Positions 33,336 through 43,783 of a stretch of DNA of 64,000 bases are shown here, in pieces. Made by a program: the position numbers and the translations under genes. Source of the DNA: Campylobacter showae (GTDB lineage Bacteria; Campylobacterota; Campylobacteria; Campylobacterales; Campylobacteraceae); assembly GCF_900699785.1 (NCBI RefSeq), contig NZ_LR535679.1, forward strand, positions 1,488,001 to 1,552,000. Reading direction: 5' to 3'. Position 1 is the stretch's first letter; the number at the start of each line of letters is the position of its first letter. The notes below the pieces were generated by a model. That model did not search any database, was not told the origin of the DNA, and saw only the letters and a program-made list of their open reading frames with translations.

Positions 33336-33923
33336 ATGAAATTTTTAAAAATCATCCTACTTGCGCTTTTTAGCGCGGTTAGCCTCTTTGCGATCAGCGA
33401 GGAGCAGATAAAACCTACGATGCAAAAAACGACGCAAGACGCCATCGAAGTGCTAAAAAACGCAAATTTGAGCAAAGACGAGAAAATAAGTAAAATTTTC
33501 GCCGTTTTTGATCCGTATTTCGACTACGAGCAGATGTCAAAGATCGCTCTAAACAAGCGCTACAATAACCTAAGCGCCGATCAAAAGGTCAAATTTAACA
33601 AAGCTTTTGAAGAGAGATTAAAGTCAAGCTACGTCGATAAGCTTTTAAGCTACAAAAACCAAACTATAAATTTTAAAGACGTAACAAAACCGAACGAAAA
33701 TCGCTACTTTCTAAACGCAGATTTAGTCGGTGAGGACGGCAAAAACTACGGCTTTACGTACAAATTTTATAACGCCAAAGAGCGCGGCTGGCTCATCTAC
33801 GACGTCGAAATTTTAGGCGTTAGCATTATCCAGACCTACCGCAGCCAGTTTGACAGCCTTATGGAAAACGAGAGTTTTGAAAATTTGCTTAGCAAGCTAA
33901 ACTCCGTCCAAGCTCCGCAATAA
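33336..33923 (+). CDS. mlaC: MlaC/HpnM-type periplasmic lipid carrier
   Basis: 195 aa of the Tgt2/MlaC family. A Sec signal (MKFLKIILLALFSAVSLFA) precedes a mature protein with KISKIFAVFDPYFDYEQMSKIALNKRYNNL, KVKFNKAFEERLKSSYVDKLLSYKNQ, GFTYKFYNAKERGWLIYDVEILGVSIIQTYRSQF. The last motif is the family signature. It ferries lipids between membranes. It starts 2 bases after mlaA and is followed 8 bases later by the RND gene, a grouping that also resembles hopanoid transport pairs HpnM/HpnN. Confidence 0.9.
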   Translation: MKFLKIILLALFSAVSLFAISEEQIKPTMQKTTQDAIEVLKNANLSKDEKISKIFAVFDPYFDYEQMSKIALNKRYNNLSADQKVKFNKAFEERLKSSYVDKLLSYKNQTINFKDVTKPNENRYFLNADLVGEDGKNYGFTYKFYNAKERGWLIYDVEILGVSIIQTYRSQFDSLMENESFENLLSKLNSVQAPQ

Positions 33924-33930
33924 GGCGCTG

Positions 33931-36390
33931 ATGAAGCGGATTTTTAAATTTATCGTCAACTTTCCAAAAATCGTTATCGCGGGCGTGCTAGCCGCGACGC
34001 TATTTTTTGGATATTTTAGCGGCAAGCTCGAGGTGGACGCGTCTACCGAGACGCTGCTACTTGAAAACGATAAAGATCTAGCCGTCTTTAGAGACGTTTT
34101 TAAACGCTACGTTAGCCCAAACTACCTAGTCATCGCATACACGCCAAAAGACGATCTGCTCGCGCCCTCTACGCTTGAAAAGATAGAAAATTTAAGCCGC
34201 GAACTTGAAAAGAACGAGCTTGTTTCAAACGTCATTTCGGTACTGAACATCCCGCTGCTTCAAAGCGGAACTAACGATCTTGGCGAGTTGGTTAAGCACG
34301 TACCAAGCCTTATCGATGCCGATATAAACAAAACCTTGGTGCGACGCGAGTTCGCGGATAGTCCGCTATATACGAACAACCTCGTTAGTCGCGATCTAAA
34401 AACTACGGCAATCGTGCTAAATTTAAAGACCGACGAAAAGTATCAAAGCATACTAAACGAGCGAAACGCTCTGCTAAACGCCAAGCTTGACGGCAACATC
34501 ACAAGCGAGCAAAAACAGCGTCTAAGCGCCGTAAATGCGCAGTTTAAGGCTCACCGCGACGAAGCGCGTATAAAAGAGCACGCAGCGATCGAGCAGATCC
34601 GCGAGACGATAGCGAAATTCGGCGGAGGCGAGAGTCTGTTTTTAGGCGGGGCAAATATGATCGCCGATGATATGGTGAGCTTCGTGCGCTCGGATCTTGC
34701 GACCTACGGCATCAGCGTGACGTTGCTTTTGATCTTTTGTCTTTGGCTGTTTTTTAGACAGATTCGCCACATCGTTATGCCGATTTTTATCTGCGTGATT
34801 AGCGTTATTTGGGCGAGCGGACTGTTTGGGTTTTTCGGTTGGGAGATCACGGTGATTAGCTCAAACTACATCGCCCTTCAGCTCATCATCACCATCTCCG
34901 TCGTCATTCACCTGATCGTGAGCTACCGCGAGTTTTGCATCACAAAGCCGCATCTTAGCAACCGTCAGCTAGTCTATCTCACGCTGCGCGATAAGGCCAG
35001 TCCGTCGTTTTTTGCGATATTTACGACCGTTATCGGCTTTTTGTCGCTTGCGCTTTCCGATATCAAGCCTATCATAATGCTAGGCATCATGATGAGCGCG
35101 TCGATCTCTATCTCGCTAGCGCTCGCGTTTTTGCTATTTGGCTCCGCGATGGCGCTGATGCCAAAGCTCGCTCCCGTTAGGACGTTTGAGGATAAATTTA
35201 GCTTTACCAAGCACTGCGCCACGTTTGCGCTAAATCATAGCCGCGCCGTTTATGCCATTAGCCTTGCGGTGCTTATTTTCGGGCTTTACGGCATCTCAAA
35301 GCTAAAAGTCGAAAACAGCTTTATAAGCTATTTTAAAGATACGACCGAAATCCACAAAGGCATGCAGGTGATCGATACGAAGCTGGGCGGCACGGTGCCG
35401 GTCGATATATTGATCAAATTTAACAAGCCTAAATTTGAGCAAAGCGCGGCCAAAAACGAGCCTAAAGACGAATTTGACGACGAATTTGCCGCTAGCGCGA
35501 ACGAGGATAAGTATTGGTTTAATCAGCATAAAATCGACGTCGCGAAAAAGGTGCATAACTATCTAGAAAATAAGCGCTTCGTCGGGCACGCCAGCAGCCT
35601 AAACACCGTCGTAAAGATCGTCGAGCGCATCACGCAAAAGCCCGCCGACGGCCTCATGCTCTCGATCCTATACGAACAGATCCCGCAAAAATACAAAGAC
35701 ATCATCCTAAGCCCATACGTAAGCATAAAAGATAACGAGCTTCGATTTACCGCGCGAACTCTTGATAGCGACGACGCGCTACGCAGGGACGAGTTTTTGC
35801 GCGAGCTTAGAACCGATATCGCAAATTTGATCGCAAACGACAACGCTAGCGTGCAAGTTAGCGGCGCGATGGTGCTTTATAACAATCTCCTTCAAAGCCT
35901 CATCGCCTCGCAGGTGGATTCTTTTGGTTTCGTGATCTTGTCGCTTTTTATCGTTTTTTGCATTATTTTTAAAAGCATTAAGCTTGCCGCCATCGCCATC
36001 ACGTCAAATTTGATCCCGCTTTGCGCGGTATTTGGCGTCATGGGCGTGATGGGTATCCCGCTTGATATCATGAGCATTACGATAGCGGCTATCAGCATAG
36101 GCATCGGCGTGGACGACATCATCCACTACATCCACCGCCTAAAAATCGAGCTTCGTGGCAAAAACGTCGCCGAGTCGATCAAGGCCTCGCACGCAAGCAT
36201 CGGCTACGCGATGTACTACACCTCGTTTGCGATCATCCTGGGCTTTAGCATAATGGTGACTAGCAACTTTATCCCGACGATATATTTCGGACTTTTGACC
36301 GATCTTGTTATGATAATGATGTTGCTGGGAGCGCTGGTGCTGCTGCCGACGCTAATCAAAACCTTTTACCGGCCTAGAATTCCCCGCTGA
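33931..36390 (+). CDS. RND/MMPL-family membrane transporter (HpnN-like)
   Basis: 819 aa. A helix at residues 9-28 is followed by a periplasmic domain (about 30-245), a block of five helices (about 250-400), a second periplasmic domain after SLKVEN-type start (about 455-640), and another five-helix block to the C terminus. GD-containing helix motifs are weak, but ITIAAISIGIGVDDIIHYIHRL (Asp pair in helix) is the proton-relay segment of MMPL/HpnN proteins. The operon with MlaA and MlaC-like genes suggests lipid movement rather than drug efflux. C. jejuni has the same trio (Cj1371-Cj1373). Confidence 0.85.
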   Translation: MKRIFKFIVNFPKIVIAGVLAATLFFGYFSGKLEVDASTETLLLENDKDLAVFRDVFKRYVSPNYLVIAYTPKDDLLAPSTLEKIENLSRELEKNELVSNVISVLNIPLLQSGTNDLGELVKHVPSLIDADINKTLVRREFADSPLYTNNLVSRDLKTTAIVLNLKTDEKYQSILNERNALLNAKLDGNITSEQKQRLSAVNAQFKAHRDEARIKEHAAIEQIRETIAKFGGGESLFLGGANMIADDMVSFVRSDLATYGISVTLLLIFCLWLFFRQIRHIVMPIFICVISVIWASGLFGFFGWEITVISSNYIALQLIITISVVIHLIVSYREFCITKPHLSNRQLVYLTLRDKASPSFFAIFTTVIGFLSLALSDIKPIIMLGIMMSASISISLALAFLLFGSAMALMPKLAPVRTFEDKFSFTKHCATFALNHSRAVYAISLAVLIFGLYGISKLKVENSFISYFKDTTEIHKGMQVIDTKLGGTVPVDILIKFNKPKFEQSAAKNEPKDEFDDEFAASANEDKYWFNQHKIDVAKKVHNYLENKRFVGHASSLNTVVKIVERITQKPADGLMLSILYEQIPQKYKDIILSPYVSIKDNELRFTARTLDSDDALRRDEFLRELRTDIANLIANDNASVQVSGAMVLYNNLLQSLIASQVDSFGFVILSLFIVFCIIFKSIKLAAIAITSNLIPLCAVFGVMGVMGIPLDIMSITIAAISIGIGVDDIIHYIHRLKIELRGKNVAESIKASHASIGYAMYYTSFAIILGFSIMVTSNFIPTIYFGLLTDLVMIMMLLGALVLLPTLIKTFYRPRIPR

Positions 36391-36399
36391 TTCCCCGTA

Positions 36400-36516
36400 A
36401 ACGACGGATTTCTAATAATTTTTGGCTAGGGTGCTCAATCATGTATTTTATATACACTCATATCGCACCCGCCAAAAATTATTAAAACTACGCCTATTCC
36501 GTCTGGAATATTTGTC
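36400..36516. repeat. Large hairpin element (type 1, copy 3)
   Basis: GACGGAT (36403-36409) and ATTCCGTC (36496-36503) close the outer stem. AATAATTTTTGGC pairs with GCCAAAAATTATT, and GGGTGC (36429-36434) with GCACCC (36465-36470). The 3' flank ACTACGCCTATTC-GTCT-GAATATTTGTC is almost identical to copy 2. The loop is AT-rich and different from copies 1 and 2. It follows the RND gene stop by 13 bases, between convergent genes, so it may terminate both. Confidence 0.75.
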
Positions 36517-36613
36517 TTGCGTTTTGCTAAATTTGTAAATTTGACTGCATAAATTTAAAACGTACTGCATAGGCCTGAGTGCTTCAAATTTAACTCAAAT
36601 TTGAAGGAGAAAA

Positions 36614-37222
36614 CTACTCTTTCATGACCTTAAGAAAAGAGTAAACGTCTCTCACGCCGTCGATGTGCTTGGCGTACCAGATCGCGTGTTTTTCCTGCTC
36701 GATATCGGTGATGATGCCCGTAAATACGACGTTGCATTGCACTACGCTTACTCTCACGCTTGTGCCGCTGATTATGCTATCTTTAAAAAAGCTGTTTTTT
36801 AGTTTTAGCATTATGGCGAGGTTGCTTTCGCATTCGCCGCCGTCGCTAGGAAAGCGAATATAAGTGTAAATTTTACTCACGCCGTCGGTGTTTTTAGCTA
36901 AGTCTACGAGCTTGGTTTTATGCTCGGCGTCAGGCACCACGCCGATGAGATACACGTCGCCGTAAAAGCTCTCGACATCCACGTTTAGGTTGCTAAGCCC
37001 GCTTGAGGCTAAAATTTTAGTCTGGATTTTCGTTTTTATAAATTTATCTTTCGTTATCGAATAGATACCGCGCTCGTCTTTGCTGATCTGGTAGGCGTCG
37101 TAGACGTTTATGCCCGTTAGCGGCGTCACCGTCGTAAAGAGCTCGAGGCAACCGCCAAGGAAAAAAATCGGCGAGAAAATGATAAGGTTTTTTAAAAAAA
37201 ATCGCGCAAATAGCTTTTTCAT
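36614..37222 (-). CDS. BON-domain lipoprotein
   Basis: 202 aa. The N-terminal signal ends in a lipobox (FFLGGCLELF), so it is lipid-anchored. Two BON domains follow: the first around IQTKILASSGLSNLNVDVESFYGDVYLIGVVPDAEHK (about 70-120), the second around LKNSFFKDSIISGTSVRVSVVQCNVVFTGIITD (about 138-190). Each has the Gly-containing strand pair of the family. BON lipoproteins such as DolP sit in the outer membrane and support envelope integrity. It is divergent from tRNA-Sec and convergent with the RND gene. Confidence 0.85.
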   Translation of the reverse strand: MKKLFARFFLKNLIIFSPIFFLGGCLELFTTVTPLTGINVYDAYQISKDERGIYSITKDKFIKTKIQTKILASSGLSNLNVDVESFYGDVYLIGVVPDAEHKTKLVDLAKNTDGVSKIYTYIRFPSDGGECESNLAIMLKLKNSFFKDSIISGTSVRVSVVQCNVVFTGIITDIEQEKHAIWYAKHIDGVRDVYSFLKVMKE

Positions 37223-37286
37223 CGCCGACCTATAAAATTTTCTCCAAATACTATAGAAATCAAACTAAAATTTATATAAAATTAGC

Positions 37287-37292
37287 TATAAT
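37287..37292 (+). promoter_or_regulatory. Candidate -10 box for tRNA-Sec
   Basis: A perfect TATAAT 22 bases before the 5' end of the tRNA, in AT-rich DNA after the divergent BON gene. Confidence 0.55.
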
Positions 37293-37314
37293 CGCGCTCA
37301 TCATCCAACGACGC

Positions 37315-37412
37315 GGAGGATAAAGCGATCTGGTGGCGCTCGCGGACTTCAAATCCGATGGCGGGGCGGTTGACCGCTTCGCGGGGAGTTCGATTCTCTC
37401 ATCCTCTCGCCA
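37315..37412 (+). tRNA. selC: tRNA-Sec (anticodon UCA)
   Basis: Selenocysteine tRNA of about 98 bases. The anticodon arm reads CGGA-CTTCAAA-TCCG with anticodon TCA. The D arm has the long stem typical of tRNA-Sec (AGCG..TGGTGG-CGCT), and the variable arm is long (GCGGGGCGGTTGACCGCTTCGC). The T arm is GGGAG-TTCGATT-CTCTC, and the gene encodes 3' GCCA. The acceptor pairs GGAGGAT with ATCCTCT for seven pairs, including one G-U at the end. The eighth pair usual for bacterial tRNA-Sec is not clear at the outer end, so the 5' boundary could be off by one. Confidence 0.95.
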
Positions 37413-37494
37413 AACTTCTACGTTTATTATCTTAAAACAAGCAAAATTCAGCTACAATAAGCCGTTTATATTAAATTAATTTAAGGTTTTTCTT

Positions 37495-39743
37495 TTGGCT
37501 AATTCATCCGCCTCTAAATTTCCTCTCGCACGCGCCGTTTTAGGCAGGGTATACGTGGTGCTTTTTGCTACCGCCGTATTTCTGATATGCGCTGCTAGCT
37601 TTGGGTTAAATTTAAAATTTGAAGGCGTAAAAGAGGATATTTACGCTGCGAATTCTAACTTTAAAATTTTCCTCAAAGAGCGCGCCTCAATCATAAATAA
37701 CGAGCTAAGGCTCATCGAAATCTACATCGACGCGCCCGAATTTGACGCAAACGTTATTTTCGACTTTGCTGTAAAAAATAATAATGAATACATGGCCTTT
37801 TTCGTCGTAAACGAACGCGGCGAGATAGAGTTTGTCAGCGATGAAAATTTGCGCGATACGTACTCCGCCTTTTTCCTATCAAAGCCTTGGGAAAACGAGC
37901 CTGAGGATAAAATTTTAAGATCAGAGTTTATGTTTGACAAAAGCGACGTACCGACGAGACTCGTCGCAAAAAAGATGAAAAACGGCAAAATGGTGGTTAC
38001 GCTCATACGCTTTACGGCGATTTACGAGGAGTTTGCGCGCGGATACGAGAGGATCGGCGTAAATTCGTTCGCGATAGACAAAAGCGGTAGAATCGTATTT
38101 CACCAAAACCCCGAGCTAGTTTTAGAGCGCAAAAACATCTTTGATCTTTACGACGTGGACGTTGATTATCTAGACAGCGACGAAGTAAAATTTGCAAATT
38201 TAGGCTCGCTAAATAGCGAGATTTATTATATCCAAAGAGTTCCCGGGATCGGTTTGGCCGTGGTTTCAAGCTATTCTATGGGTAAATTCGTAAAAGAAAA
38301 TTTAATATTTTTACTAATCTGCGTCGCATTTTTGGCCGCGGGCGCTATTTTTACGATTCGTTACGTCAAATTCGTCAAAAACTCCGTCATAAAGCCCGTT
38401 TTATCTATCAAAAATTTAGTCGCAAAAGCCGGCGACGGCGAGGAGATCAAGACCTACGCAAAATTCGGCTCGGTAGAGGAATTTGATCAAATCTCGGACG
38501 AGATCGTCAAATTTTACAGAGATTTCGGCGAGAAAAAGGCGAAATTTGAGGAGTACTCGCGCAAATTCGGATTTTTGTTTGAAAAGGGACCTTTTGTCTT
38601 ACTCTTAATTGACGCAAAAAGCGGCAAGATCGTCGAAGCAAGCGCGAGGGCGTGCGAGTTTTACGGATTTAGTGAGGAGGCTATAAAAAGCAAAAATTTA
38701 GCCGAGCTAAACGCGTCAAATTTGACCGATATGAAAACGCTACAAGAAGACGAAGGCGAAATTTACGAAACGAACCATTTTGTCGCGGGCGGCGAGATAA
38801 AACAGGTGCGCATCTACAAGCAAAACTACGAGCTATCTAATGGCGAAAAGATCGGCTTTTGCGTCGTAAAAGACATTACGAAGAGCAATACTCTAAAGAA
38901 AAACGCGCAAAAACAAAGCGAGATAGACGCCCATTCACCGCTGTTTAGCGTAGTTTGGAAGGACCGCTTTATAGGCGATATATCAAGCGTTTCGGACAAT
39001 ATCGAGCGCGCGCTGGGATACAAAAAAAGCGAAATATTTTCAAAAGAATTTGAGTTTAAAAACATCATCCATCCAGACGACCGAGATAGGCTTGCGAACG
39101 AATTTAATATCAAATTTAGTCTATTTAACGCGGCTTCGCTCAAAAAAGAGAACGAGTCGCTACAGTCTTGCAGGCTGATAAGGAAAAATCTAGAGGTCAT
39201 AAACTGCAGCGTATTTATCAAATTTATCTCAAAAGACGGCAGAACCGTGGACGAGGTGATCGGGTACTTCATAGAGAGCAAGCTGGCAGCAAATTTGACC
39301 GCAAAAACCGGCATGGAGATAGCGCGACTAAACGATAGCAAAGAGTACGCGTATAAAAATACCATTTTAAGTCTATTTGCAAACGCGCAAGAAGCCGTCG
39401 CCGTAGTCGGGCTAGACGGAGTATTTTTAGACGCTAACGAAGCCTTTTGCAAGATGAGCGGCTACTCCAAAGAAGAAGCCATCGGCAAGCCGTCGAATTT
39501 ACTAAAATCAGGCGTGCACAACGCTAAATTTTACGAGCACATGTGGCAAAGTTTGCTAACGAAGGGCTTTTACAGCAGAGAAATTTACAACAAGCGCAAA
39601 AACGGCGAAATTTATCTCGAGCAGCTTGACATCGCGACCGTTTATAGCGGCTCAAAGCCTAGCTACTTCGTGGCGGCGTTTCACGAGCTGCCGTGGAGAG
39701 AGCCGGAGGCGAACACTGACGAATCAAAAGCAAAGGAGCAAGA

Positions 39744-39747
<4 letters not shown>
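37495..39747 (+). CDS. Membrane-bound sensor with Cache-like and PAS domains, no output domain
   Basis: 750 aa, TTG start after AAGG. A helix (about residues 17-37) and a second helix (about 265-285) enclose a periplasmic domain of some 225 residues resembling dCache sensors (FFVVNERGEIEFVSDENLRD; FAIDKSGRIVFHQNPELVL). A HAMP-like linker and at least three PAS domains follow (about 355-465, 470-600, 615-735; the last has GLDGVFLDANEAFCKMSGYSKEEAIGKP). I see no histidine kinase, GGDEF, EAL or methyl-accepting domain after them. It could signal through a partner protein. hisZ starts 4 bases inside its end. Confidence 0.8.
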
Positions 39748-41860
<2,113 letters not shown>

Positions 41861-41861
41861 G

Positions 41862-42290
41862 ATGAAAAGCAAATTTACGCAAATCGTAAATATAAAAAAG
41901 CGAAATTTAGACAAAATCGAGCTAAATTTGGCAAGAACCAGAAACGAAGCGGCGATGATAGAGGGCTTCATAGCGCAGGCCGCCGAGCAAATTTCAAAAT
42001 TTGAAATGCCCTCAAGCGGCTCTGCGGCCGATCTACGCGGTTCGCTAGAGCTTTTGGGCGCTATGCGGCGAGAAAAAAATCTGCTAACCGAGCGGCTAGA
42101 GCTAACGAAAAAAAGCATCGCGCACCTCGAGCGGCAGTACAAGGCGGCCAATCTAGAGTACGAAAAGATGAAATACCTGCAAACCCAGGACTTTAGCGCG
42201 CAAATAGAAAAGATAAAAAAGGCCGAAGCGGCGGCTCTGGACGAGTTTGCGACGATGAATTTTACTAGGCAAAAAGAGGCGAAGGCTTGA
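41862..42290 (+). CDS. FliJ-like coiled-coil flagellar export protein
   Basis: 142 aa, almost entirely alpha-helical coiled coil, starting MKSKFTQIVNIKKRNLDKIE and rich in Lys, Glu and Ala. Shape, length and position before the MotE-like gene fit FliJ, the general chaperone/stalk component of the flagellar type III export ATPase. There is no diagnostic motif, so the name rests on architecture and gene order. The stop overlaps the next start. Confidence 0.65.
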   Translation: MKSKFTQIVNIKKRNLDKIELNLARTRNEAAMIEGFIAQAAEQISKFEMPSSGSAADLRGSLELLGAMRREKNLLTERLELTKKSIAHLERQYKAANLEYEKMKYLQTQDFSAQIEKIKKAEAAALDEFATMNFTRQKEAKA

Positions 42291-42916
42291 AAAAATTTTT
42301 GATTTTACTAACTTTAAATTTATGTGTTTGGGGAGCAAGCGACGCAAATGTTCAAAGCCCGGCGCAAAGCGGCTTTAAGATCCCGGTGGACTGCGTTTCG
42401 ATATTTGAAACCAGAAAAGACGAGCTAAAAAGAGAGCTTGTCAAAATAGACGAAGCAAGGCAGGCTTTGGAGGCTTTTAGAGCGAGTTCGGCGGCGCTTT
42501 TTGAGGAGCGAAACGCCAAGCTAGCCGTCAAAGAGGCCGAGATAAACGCAACTCTAGCCCGCGCGCAAGAGGAAAAAAAGCAAACCGAGCAGCTGCTAAA
42601 GAAAAACGAGGAAATCGTAAAAGAGCTAAAAGCGATGACTAGCGACAAGGTCGGCGAGACCTACGGCAAGATGAAAGATCAAGCCGCCGCCGACGTGCTA
42701 AGCGCGATGGATAGGGCGGATGCGGCTAGTATCATGTACTCGCTAAGCCCTAAAAAAATCTCCGCGATAATGGCTAAAATGGAGCCTACCGCAGCGTCTG
42801 AAATCACGCTTTTAATCAAGCAAGGCCCGCCGTTTATAAAGGCTGAGAAAAACGTAACGCAAGAAGTCTCTCCGACTTCGCCCGACGGTCCGGCGGGTAA
42901 TCTGCTAAATTTATAA
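42287..42916 (+). CDS. MotE-like periplasmic flagellar protein (PDP/MgtE-N-like)
   Basis: 209 aa. A signal sequence (MKKFLILLTLNLCVWGAS) is followed by a long coiled coil (about residues 45-120) and a C-terminal helical domain VLSAMDRADAASIMYSLSPKKISAIMAKMEPTAASEI, like the MgtE N-terminal domain in MotE chaperones of the flagellar stator or switch. The C. jejuni counterpart in this position (Cj1496c) is, to my knowledge, a glycoprotein affecting invasion. Here the sequon E-K-N-V-T lies near residue 187, matching the D/E-X-N-X-S/T rule. Coupled to the FliJ-like gene. Confidence 0.75.
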   Translation: MKKFLILLTLNLCVWGASDANVQSPAQSGFKIPVDCVSIFETRKDELKRELVKIDEARQALEAFRASSAALFEERNAKLAVKEAEINATLARAQEEKKQTEQLLKKNEEIVKELKAMTSDKVGETYGKMKDQAAADVLSAMDRADAASIMYSLSPKKISAIMAKMEPTAASEITLLIKQGPPFIKAEKNVTQEVSPTSPDGPAGNLLNL

Positions 42917-43231
42917 ATTTGGGCTATAGCGCTCTAAATTTAGCTTGGCTTGCGTCTAAATTTGAGCTCAAATTTGCGCGGGTAATGCAAAAGCTAAATT
43001 TAGCCTTTGGCGGTCAAATTTGACTCCAAAGGCTAAATTTTATTGCCGTCAAATTTAACGCTAAAGCTCAAATTTAACTAGCGCCCAGTCTCAAAAGCAT
43101 TTTTATCCGCGCCTCAAATTTTGCTTCAAATTTTACCAAAAACAAACGCTTGCCAAAACAAAAATGCCGTGAGATTTTAGGTATTTCTTACCAAATTTTG
43201 GTTAAAATCAAGCCCAAAAAGAGAGGTAAAA
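42917..43231. repeat. Array of AAATTT-centred words in the gap after the motE-like gene
   Basis: In the first 170 of 315 bases there are about nine AAATTT words, several extended to GCTAAATTTAGC, TCAAATTTGA or CTCAAATTT, in both orientations. A local inverted repeat (GGCTAAATTT with AAATTTAGCC) can form. The rest is AT-rich and probably holds the promoter of the DUF507-carA pair. No gene. Confidence 0.6.
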
Positions 43232-43783
43232 ATGCGTATAAAACTCCCACACACACCCTACATCGCGCACAAAATCGCTATTGATTTATTAAAGTCCGGA
43301 TTCGTAAATTTAACGCGCGGAGTAGAGCCCGTAGCGGCATGCGCGAAAGAAATTTTAGATAACGATTTACAAAAAGAAAAAGCTCTTGAAGAGCGCGTAA
43401 ACGAGGTGCTCGCCGAGAACGAAGACGATATGGAGAGCATGCAAGTCGATAGAAAAAATATGTTTTGGCTCGTAAAAAAGAAACTCGCCAAAGAGTACGG
43501 CGTGATACTTACGTACGAAGACCGCTTTAGCAACGTCGCCCACCTCGTGCTTGAAAGCGCTTGGAAAAAGGGACTCATCGACTACACGGTCTCCGAAAAC
43601 CGTATCAAAAACATCATCTACGGCTCGATCGAAGACTATCTAAAAACGTATGAAATTTTACAAGACGTGGTCATCGACAAGATCGACGGCTACAAGCGCA
43701 AACTGATCCCGGGCACCGAGGAGTACGACATCGTATTTGAGCGGCTGTACGAGGACGAGCTAAGAAAACGAGGCATGCTGTGA
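43232..43783 (+). CDS. DUF507 family protein
   Basis: 183 aa soluble, highly charged protein. It opens MRIKLPHTPYIAHKIAIDLLKSGFV and has many acidic heptads (EERVNEVLAENEDDMESMQ). A second half holds KKLAKEYGVILTYEDRFSNVAHLVLESAW and a C-terminal VFERLYEDELRKRGML. This matches DUF507 proteins found next to carA in epsilonproteobacteria. The role is not known. AGAGAGG precedes ATG; the stop overlaps the carA start by 4 bases, suggesting co-expression with carbamoyl-phosphate synthesis. Confidence 0.85.
   Translation: MRIKLPHTPYIAHKIAIDLLKSGFVNLTRGVEPVAACAKEILDNDLQKEKALEERVNEVLAENEDDMESMQVDRKNMFWLVKKKLAKEYGVILTYEDRFSNVAHLVLESAWKKGLIDYTVSENRIKNIIYGSIEDYLKTYEILQDVVIDKIDGYKRKLIPGTEEYDIVFERLYEDELRKRGML

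Noticed and set aside
42917..43231. CRISPR-like array from closely spaced similar words
   Set aside because: The repeated units are only 6-12 bases, irregularly spaced and in both orientations; no constant repeat-spacer pattern.
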